Assembly: GCA_022376925.1 (NCBI GenBank)
Contig: JAIOJX010000005.1
Span: 160,595,501 to 160,659,500, forward strand
Length of the DNA: 64,000 nt
Direction: 5' to 3'
From: Tragulus kanchil
Taxonomy: Eukaryota > Chordata > Mammalia > Artiodactyla > Tragulidae
Position 1 is the first letter of the stretch. Each line of letters starts with the position of its first letter. The translations under genes and the position numbers were made by a program. Below the pieces are notes generated by a model that worked only from the letters and a program-made list of their open reading frames with translations, was not told the origin of the DNA and searched no databases. Positions 57,201 to 64,000 of this stretch are shown here, piece after piece.

Positions 57201-60200
57201 GCACTCAGCACAGTAAGAGAGTGGCTTCCATATGAAAACGCACTAACCCCATTTGGTTTACAAAGATGACTCTTCTCCAAACATGAAACTATCCTGTCCC
57301 CTTGATGTTTGGAGGTTGCCCTTGTGGGAGAAGCTGGGTGTGAGGCTGGGCCATGTGATGGAGGCTGTCAGGGAAGCAGCATGAGCCGGTAGGAGGGCTG
57401 CGCTCACTTGACTCTGGCAGGTCCAACCTCCCCAGGCCCCATTTCAACAGTGTCAATGCCAGCCCTGGCAGAGACCCCACTGGCCATCAGATCTCAGACC
57501 CAGGTCCCCCTGTCTTGGGACATGAGCCCCTGCTCTAACTGTTAAGGAGCCTAGTTTGGGTCCCTACCCTGAGCCAGAGCCTCCTCGCCTGACCCTTGGT
57601 CCCTGTGCTTGCCACAGCGACACTTCCCTCACAACTCAATGCCAGACAAGACTCCCTCCTCCCTCCTTAGCCCCCGGTCCCCAAATGCCAACCCTACCAA
57701 GACCCTCACTCTGACATGAGCCAGGGACGAAGAGCAAGGAAAGGGAGCCCAATATACATCAGAGCCTGAGGAGCGGGTCGAGGTCCCTGAAACCCTGAAA
57801 GTCCTTTTCCAAAAGTTGACTTGAGTCTTGGGAAGACCGTCTTACAAACAGTCCTTTGGGACAAAAAGCCCATTGAGTTCAGGAAGGATCATAGGTGTTC
57901 CTGAAACAGGCTACCTCACTTGGCTAATTCAGCACTAAAGGCCCTGGATCGGGCCACGTTGGGTATGGGGGAGCTGTGCTGTCTGGCGATCCCCTCCAGG
58001 TAGCTCCATTACATTCATCTCCTCCAATCCAGGATTTTGAAGTACAGGCCTGTGTTATAAGGACTGGCTTGCCCCCCATCCCCCCGCCCCAGTTTGGAGA
58101 GCATTATCCTTCACTTCTTAAGGGTACTTCTCACCTCCATTTGTCTTATCCTGTCTTCTTGGCACTCACAGCAAGGAATAATCACTGTGGTATGTCCGTG
58201 CTGGGGGCATGGCTGCTAGAAAGAGGAAGTAATTGAGTCCTTGTCTGGCAGCTCCTGCATGCAGATACATGGCATTCACTGCCCTGGCACCTGTCCAGTC
58301 CTGGCCACTCAGCAAATGCTTGCTGGAGAATCAAGGGCAAAGGAGCAGCACTCAGCACAGTAAGAGAGTGGCTTCCATATGAAAACGCACTAACCCCATT
58401 TGGTTTACAAAGATGACTCTTCTCCAAACATGAAACTATCCTGTCCCCTTGATGTTTGGAGGTTGCCCTTGTGGGAGAAGCTGGGTGTGAGGCTGGGCCA
58501 TGTGATGGAGGCTGTCAGGGAAGCAGCATGAGCCGGTGGGGAGGGCTGCGCTCACTTGACTCTGGCAGGTCCAACCTCCCCAGGCCCCATTTCAACAGTG
58601 TCAATGCCAGCCCTGGCAGAGACCCCACTGGCCATCAGATCTCAGACCCAGGTCCCCCTGTCTTGGGACATGAGCCCCTGCTCTAACTGTTAAGGAGCCT
58701 AGTTTGGGTCCCTACCCTGAGCCAGAGCCTCCTCGCCTGACCCTTGGTCCCTGTGCTTGCCACAGCGACACTTCCCTCACAACTCAATGCCAGACAAGAC
58801 TCCCTCCTCCCTCCTTAGCCCCCGGTCCCCAAATGCCAACCCTACCAAGACCCTCACTCTGACATGAGCCAGGGACGAAGAGCAAGGAAAGGGAGCCCAA
58901 TATACATCAGAGCCTGAGGAGCGGGTCGAGGTCCCTGAAACCCTGAAAGTCCTTTTCCAAAAGTTGACTTGAGTCTTGGGAAGACCGTCTTACAAACAGT
59001 CCTTTGGGACAAAAAGCCCATTGAGTTCAGGAAGGATCATAGGTGTTCCTGAAACAGGCTACCTCACTTGGCTAATTCAGCACTAAAGGCCCTGGATCGG
59101 GCCACGTTGGGTATGGGGGAGCTGTGCTGTCTGGGCGATACTTTGTGAGTCTCACATCCTCTCTGGGGTCCCTCCCTGCCCTCAGTCACCCTCTTCTTTC
59201 TGCCAGTTCTCTGCCCAGGTGAGTGGGAACTAGACAGAGGGGAGGACATATCCTCACCCAGATCAGAGGGCCTCTCTGTGCAGGGCAGTGTTGGCATCAG
59301 GCCTTCTGACAGCGTGAGGACCCAATACACGACTTACCTCTTCGGGTGTCTCGGCTGGTTTTGATTGCTTGAGTATCTAGGATGTTAAAAAGACATAAAC
59401 ACAGTAGAAGGTGCACGGATGGCTCTGGCTTAGCCATGCAGACAGGAGGGGACCTTGGTGAGCAGCCTTATGGGGACAGACATGAGCTTGGGGTGTCAAA
59501 CTAGGTGCCCAAGACCTAAGTATTGTGGACAATGTGTTCCACCTCCTTGGGCCAGAGGCTTAATCAGTACCTTTGCTTAGGGTCAACACAGAGACAGACG
59601 AAGGCTCCCACTCCCTGGGAGAGGCCCCAGTGGGGAACTTTCATCAGCGTCTTTGACACAAGAAGACAAGCGACCACTCCCCACACTCCCGCTTCTCTCT
59701 CCTTCTCCCCTTCCCAGTGCCGGTGTCTGTCTTTGCCATTATCAGGGTGTCTGCCATGTGCTCTGAAAGTGACCTTCACCCTCCGTGCCCTCCAGTTTCA
59801 AAACCAGACCAGACATCATACGGGGAGCTTCTATGGGTGATGATAATGACTGCTTCATTTCTGCCCCTCTGTGCCTAAGCCATTTACCATGACACAACCC
59901 CCAATGCCAGACAAGACTCCCTCCTCCCTCCTTAGCCCCCGGTCCCCAAATGCCAACCCTACCAAGACCCTCACTCTGACATGAGCCAGGGACGAAGAGC
60001 AAGGAAAGGGAGCCCAATATACATCAGAGCCTGAGGAGCGGGTCGAGGTCCCTGAAACCCTGAAAGTCCTTTTCCAAAAGTTGACTTGAGTCTTGGGAAG
60101 ACCGTCTTACAAACAGTCCTTTGGGACAAAAAGCCCATTGAGTTCAGGAAGGATCATAGGTGTTCCTGAAACAGGCTACCTCACTTGGCTAATTCAGCAC

Positions 60201-63200
60201 TAAAGGCCCTGGATCGGGCCACGTTGGGTATGGGGGAGCTGTGCTGTCTGGGCGATACTTTGTGAGTCTCACATCCTCTCTGGGGTCCCTCCCTGCCCTC
60301 AGTCACCCTCTTCTTTCTGCCAGTTCTCTGCCCAGGTGAGTGGGAACTAGACAGAGGGGAGGACATATCCTCACCCAGATCAGAGGGCCTCTCTGTGCAG
60401 GGCAGTGTTGGCATCAGGCCTTCTGACAGCGTGAGGACCCAATACACGACTTACCTCTTCGGGTGTCTCGGCTGGTTTTGATTGCTTGAGTATCTAGGAT
60501 GTTAAAAAGACATAAACACAGTAGAAGGTGCACGGATGGCTCTGGCTTAGCCATGCAGACAGGAGGGGACCTTGGTGAGCAGCCTTATGGGGACAGACAT
60601 GAGCTTGGGGTGTCAAACTAGGTGCCCAAGACCTAAGTATTGTGGACAATGTGTTCCACCTCCTTGGGCCAGAGGCTTAATCAGTACCTTTGCTTAGGGT
60701 CAACACAGAGACAGACGAAGGCTCCCACTCCCTGGGAGAGGCCCCAGTGGGGAACTTTCATCAGCGTCTTTGACACAAGAAGACAAGCGACCACTCCCCA
60801 CACTCCCGCTTCTCTCTCCTTCTCCCCTTCCCAGTGCCGGTGTCTGTCTTTGCCATTATCAGGGTGTCTGCCATGTGCTCTGAAAGTGACCTTCACCCTC
60901 CGTGCCCTCCAGTTTCAAAACCAGACCAGACATCATACGGGGAGCTTCTATGGGTGATGATAATGACTGCTTCATTTCTGCCCCTCTGTGCCTAGCATGG
61001 TGCCCTGCACATCCTGGTGACTCAGTGGTGACTGATGAAGGAGTGACGCAGGCACCAGAGATGGGCAGGGATCCCTGCTGTGTGCAAAGGCACAGCCACC
61101 CCTGAGGTTAGCAGCCTCCAGGCCAGGATCCTTCTTCCTTTGGCTATGAGCACCCCTGCAGACCCCTTTCTCCTCCCCACAGCTGAGACTCCTTAGGCCT
61201 TTTTTTTTTTCTTTTTTGAATCCTTCAGAATCCTGACCACTGTGGGGCAGCTGGGGTCCCCTGGTCCTAGGCGTCAGGACAGTCCTTGGAGCATCTTCCT
61301 CTGAAGGTAAAAAACATGCTACAGACTTTTTTTTTTTTTTTTGCTGGTGTGAGGGCTCCAGAGCTGATAGGAACCTGTCTACAGATCATAAGCCAGACAT
61401 CCGCCTGGGGTTGGCAGGAAGCTGGCGAGGGTTGGACTCAGGCTTTTCCGGCAGGGATCACTCACCTTCTTGTGGCAGCAGATGCAGATGACCAGCAACA
61501 GGAACAGGGACAGGAACAGGGCTGAGATGAGCACAAGGCACCAGAGAGGATTTCTATAAAATGGGGTGTGTTTGACTGCCTTGTGTGCTCGGGCCATCTC
61601 CTTCAGGATGGAACCGTGTATTCTCCTCTTATTATCTGGGGAAACCTCAGATATGGTCTCCTTCTCTGACTCAGCCACGGGTACTCTGACCTCCTTCTCT
61701 GGCACAGCCTTGGGTGCTCTGGTCTTCTGCTGTGGCAAAACCGTGGGTGTTGTGGTCTGCTCTTGGACAACGGTGGGCACGGTGGTCTGCTTTTCTGGGA
61801 CAGTCATAGGCACTGTGGGCTTATATCTTGGATATACCTCAGGAAATATGATCTCTTCCTCTGGGAACTGTTCAGGCACTGTGGTCTTGTCTTGTGAAAG
61901 CCCTTGAGGAAATGTGTTGTTCTCTTCTGGGAGCTCCTCATTCTCTGTGGTCTCATTTTTTGGGGACCCCTGAGGAAATGTCTCCTCTTTTAGGGATGGC
62001 ATGGGCTCTGCGGTCTCCTCCTCTGGAACAGAAGTACTTGCCGTGGTTGTCGCTGTGACCGTGATCAGCGCTGTGGTGGTCATGGTAGGCGTTGCACTGC
62101 TCGCACTGACGGTGGTCGGCCCAGTGGTCTTTATCATGGTAACGGGAGCCAGTGTGGTCATTGTGGACACAGTGGTGGGCTCTGAAGCCTCACTCTATGG
62201 GAAGGCACACATACCAGGGGGCTGAAGTTGGCCTGGGTGATCTCTTCTGGGGCACCCACCAACCACTTCCCACACTGACTTTCCTGATCCACCCAGGATC
62301 ATTTCTCCCAGGTTGCCTCATCTATGGGAACAGAGCGGTGCAAGCCTCTCTTCTTATTCCCAGCTCTGTGATCTCAGGCAAAGCTACTCTCCCTCCATGT
62401 CTGTGGTGCAGAAGTAAGCAGGTACATGAGTGCATTAGACAGAGGTTATAAAAACAGAATCATAAGCTAGACATCCGCCTGGGGTTGGCAGGAAGCTGGC
62501 GAGGGTTGGACTCAGGCTTTTCCGGCAGGGATCACTCACCTTCTTGTGGCAGCAGATGCAGATGACCAGCAACAGGAACAGGGACAGGAACAGGGCTGAG
62601 ATGAGCACAAGGCACCAGAGAGGATTTCTATAAAATGGGGTGTGTTTGACTGCCTTGTGTGCTCGGGCCATCTCCTTCAGGATGGAACCGTGTATTCTCC
62701 TCTTATTATCTGGGGAAACCTCAGATATGGTCTCCTTCTCTGACTCAGCCACGGGTACTCTGACCTCCTTCTCTGGCACAGCCTTGGGTGCTCTGGTCTT
62801 CTGCTGTGGCAAAACCGTGGGTGTTGTGGTCTGCTCTTGGACAACGGTGGGCACGGTGGTCTGCTTTTCTGGGACAGTCATAGGCACTGTGGGCTTATAT
62901 CTTGGATATACCTCAGGAAATATGATCTCTTCCTCTGGGAACTGTTCAGGCACTGTGGTCTTGTCTTGTGAAAGCCCTTGAGGAAATGTGTTGTTCTCTT
63001 CTGGGAGCTCCTCATTCTCTGTGGTCTCATTTTTTGGGGACCCCTGAGGAAATGTCTCCTCTTTTAGGGATGGCATGGGCTCTGCGGTCTCCTCCTCTGG
63101 AACAGAAGTACTTGCCGTGGTTGTCGCTGTGACCGTGATCAGCGCTGTGGTGGTCATGGTAGGCGTTGCACTGCTCGCACTGACGGTGGTCGGCCCAGTG

Positions 63201-63268
63201 GTCTTTATCATGGTAACGGGAGCCAGTGTGGTCATTGTGGACACAGTGGTGGGCTCTGAAGCCTCACT
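54212..63268 (-). CDS. ANTXRL: ANTXRL 3' block, five exons (mucin-like stalk, TM, cytoplasmic tail, stop)
   Basis: Five minus-strand exons join entirely in phase 0: 62194-61466, 59376-59338, 57053-56988, 54545-54468 and 54241-54212. They give 313 codons and a TAA stop. The order is a Thr/Pro-rich stalk, a single transmembrane segment followed by CCHKK, then ILKQSKPAETPEE, the PCCECQ...RQME exon, GKLDIFYSFLQ, and SNAQNFRYK-stop. ANTXR1/2 have the same tail order (CC..IIK, then KGKLDALW, then a cysteine/asparagine-rich exon). No exon here repeats one of the 5' block. The block is upstream of exon 1 on the same strand, so it is either a misplaced 3' half of the same gene or the end of a second copy. 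Exons for the rest of the Ig-like domain were not found in 62.2-64 kb. Confidence 0.78.
54468..54545 (-). CDS. ANTXRL: ANTXRL conserved tail exon (GKLDIFYSFLQ)
   Basis: 78 nt, acceptor CTGTTTTTCAG and donor GTAAGT, phase 0 both ends. It encodes GKLDIFYSFLQRCSLVPLVQ and then CSSRDT. ANTXR1/2 have (K)GKLDALW.LLR...GDT here, so this is the best family marker in the tail. Only its first 7 nt fall inside the neighbouring duplication, so it occurs once in full. Confidence 0.78.
54539..56878 (+). repeat. Direct duplication 18: 54539-55721 / 55722-56878
   Basis: Offset 1,183 bp falling to 1,156-1,157 bp after a ~27-bp deletion in the second copy near 55780; the copies abut. Confidence 0.95.
56988..57053 (-). 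CDS. ANTXRL: ANTXRL cytoplasmic exon (TTVIIPCCECQ...RQME)
   Basis: 66 nt with acceptor GCCATGCCCCCAG, preceded by a pyrimidine-rich CTTCCTCTTTCTAG tract, and donor GTGAGA; phase 0 both ends. It encodes 22 residues containing TVIIPCCECQEDRIRQME. It occupies the place of the TVDASYYGG...GGIKRME exon of ANTXR1. Both neighbours are also phase 0, which supports the call. Second copy at 58135-58200. Confidence 0.7.
58135..58200 (-). CDS. ANTXRL: ANTXRL CCECQ exon, second copy
   Basis: Same sequence as 56988-57053 at offset 1,147 bp, in the repeat 56864-57990 / 58011-59139. Confidence 0.5.
59338..59376 (-). CDS. ANTXRL: ANTXRL juxtamembrane cytoplasmic exon (13 codons)
   Basis: 39 nt between acceptor TTAACATCCTAG and donor GTAAGT, phase 0 both ends, encoding ILKQSKPAETPEE. 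It corresponds to the IIKE..PPPAEESEE stretch after the TM of ANTXR1. Second copy at 60455-60493. Confidence 0.75.
60455..60493 (-). CDS. ANTXRL: ANTXRL juxtamembrane exon, second copy
   Basis: Same sequence as 59338-59376 at offset 1,117 bp, in the repeat 58785-59877 / 59902-60995. Confidence 0.55.
61466..62194 (-). CDS. ANTXRL: ANTXRL mucin-like stalk and transmembrane exon
   Basis: A 729-nt (243-codon) open exon with acceptor CTTCCCATAG and donor GTGAGT, phase 0 both ends. The first ~50 residues are dominated by Thr, Ser, Ala and Val (TTVSTMTTLAP, TATTTASTS). About ten loose Pro/Glu/Thr-rich repeats of roughly 13 residues follow (TTVPEQFPEEE, PTVPMTVPEKQ, TTVPTVVQEQ, TTTPTVLPQQ). A basic segment precedes one hydrophobic helix (LWCLVLISALFLSLFLLLVI) and the sequence ends CICCHKK. 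Two N-glycosylation sequons (NET, NNT) are visible. The stalk is much longer than in ANTXR1/2. Assignment rests on the following tail exons and strand, not on the stalk. Second copy at 62540-63268. Confidence 0.75.
62540..63268 (-). CDS. ANTXRL: ANTXRL stalk/TM exon, second copy
   Basis: Same translation and splice sites as 61466-62194, offset 1,074 bp, within the repeat 61385-62450 / 62459-63526. Confidence 0.55.
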
Positions 63269-63526
63269 CTATGGGAAGGCACACATACCAGGGGGCTGAA
63301 GTTGGCCTGGGTGATCTCTTCTGGGGCACCCACCAACCACTTCCCACACTGACTTTCCTGATCCACCCAGGATCATTTCTCCCAGGTTGCCTCATCTATG
63401 GGAACAGAGCGGTGCAAGCCTCTCTCTTCTTATTCCCAGCTCTGTGATCTCAGGCAAAGCTACTCTCCCTCCATGTCTGTGGTGCAGAAGTAAGCAGGTA
63501 CATGAGTGCATTAGACAGAGGTTATA

Positions 63527-64000
63527 GAAACTCCCAGCACAGGCCTGGTTTGCACAGGGGCTTAAGAAATGGGCTCTATCCTCTTGTATGTAACCAGGTG
63601 TGGGAGCTGCATCCATGGATCTGCACTGGCCAGTCCTTCCCTCCATCAGTGGCTTTGTTGGAGAGCAGCAGAAGGGAAAGGGGAAGAGAGAGCCTGTACT
63701 CAGGAAATGGCAGGCTCTGGGTGACCCTGTGCTGGGCCCAGTGCCACAGGTGGCTCCTGTGGTCCCTTCTCCATGTGCCTGTAGATGGGCAGTCCTCAGG
63801 TAGCAAGACTCCTGGGGGAAATGTGAGAGTTCAGACTCAGGTCCCCTGAAGGATGTGCAGGGAGCCGAAGAGGGGACTGTCACACTGAAGCAGCCCTCAC
63901 CAGCTAGGACTAGATAAGGGGGCAGTGGCGTTAAGCACAGGTATCCATCTTTCCAAAGAAATCTCACTTCAGAATAATAGGCTCTGTCACCCATGTTGGG
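63527..64000. other. Single-copy right edge, no gene seen
   Basis: A minus-strand frame of 200 codons crosses this region but lacks domain motifs. No ANTXRL Ig-like exon was recognised here. Confidence 0.45.

Larger units (their letters stand above)
56864..59139 (+). repeat. Direct duplication 19: 56864-57990 / 58011-59139
   Basis: Offset 1,147-1,149 bp; carries the CCECQ exon. Confidence 0.95.
58785..60995 (+). repeat. Direct duplication 20: 58785-59877 / 59902-60995
   Basis: Offset 1,117 bp; carries the juxtamembrane exon. Its left part also lies in duplication 19, giving three copies. Confidence 0.95.
61385..63526 (+). repeat. Direct duplication 21: 61385-62450 / 62459-63526
   Basis: Offset 1,074-1,076 bp; carries the stalk/TM exon. 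Confidence 0.95.

Noticed and set aside
1..63526. Reading the regular ~1.1-kb repeats as a CRISPR-like or satellite array
   Set aside because: Each pair has different sequence, the copies are only two or three deep, and the units are long unique genomic DNA.

Overview
The window is nuclear DNA from a mammal, most likely a ruminant. It carries antisense and sense LINE-1 debris, MIR and L2 fossils, a CHR-type tRNA-Glu SINE (whale, hippo and ruminant clade), and Bov-tA-like and Bov-A2-like SINEs, which are ruminant-specific. Four copies of an unfamiliar tRNA-Glu SINE subfamily hint at a lineage other than cattle; a basal ruminant is possible, but that is a guess. There is no bacterial gene content. 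Nearly all long open frames are fortuitous.

The one protein-coding gene I can support is anthrax-toxin-receptor-like (ANTXRL), a host membrane protein with a von Willebrand A domain, on the minus strand. A 5' block between 38.6 and 6.7 kb holds ten consecutive exons: signal peptide, complete vWA/MIDAS domain, and the start of the Ig-like domain. All splice phases agree and there are no frameshifts (309 codons plus 1 nt). A 3' block between 62.2 and 54.2 kb holds five exons, all joined in phase 0: mucin-like stalk plus transmembrane segment, three short cytoplasmic exons, and a terminal exon with a stop (313 codons). The 3' block lies upstream of exon 1 on the same strand, the wrong order for a single gene. 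The two blocks share no exon. Either one gene is split by a scaffolding error, or two tandem paralogues are each cut by the window edges. The rest of the Ig-like domain was not found.

The dominant structural feature is a chain of 21 head-to-tail direct duplications. Each is about 1.0-1.15 kb, nearly identical, and either abutting or separated by short spacers. They run through exons, introns and transposons alike, so most exons appear twice. Spacers often look like truncated or scrambled versions of adjacent sequence, and copies differ mainly by homopolymer and small indels. This looks like contig ends that overlap but were never merged. Without the second copies the window is about 41 kb.

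Layout: 1-4.2 kb antisense LINE-1 and flank, duplicated; 4.4-8.4 kb ANTXRL exon 10 with MIRs; 8.4-16.8 kb intron; 16.8-21 kb exons 9-4; 21-28.7 kb exons 3 and 2 with L2 and a SINE; 28.7-34.4 kb old sense LINE-1 with nested SINEs, inside intron 1; 35.7-39.7 kb exon 1 region; 42-48 kb SINEs, two retroviral LTR-like pieces with a 50-bp tandem array, and antisense LINE-1; 50-54 kb mostly featureless; 54-63.3 kb the ANTXRL 3' block.
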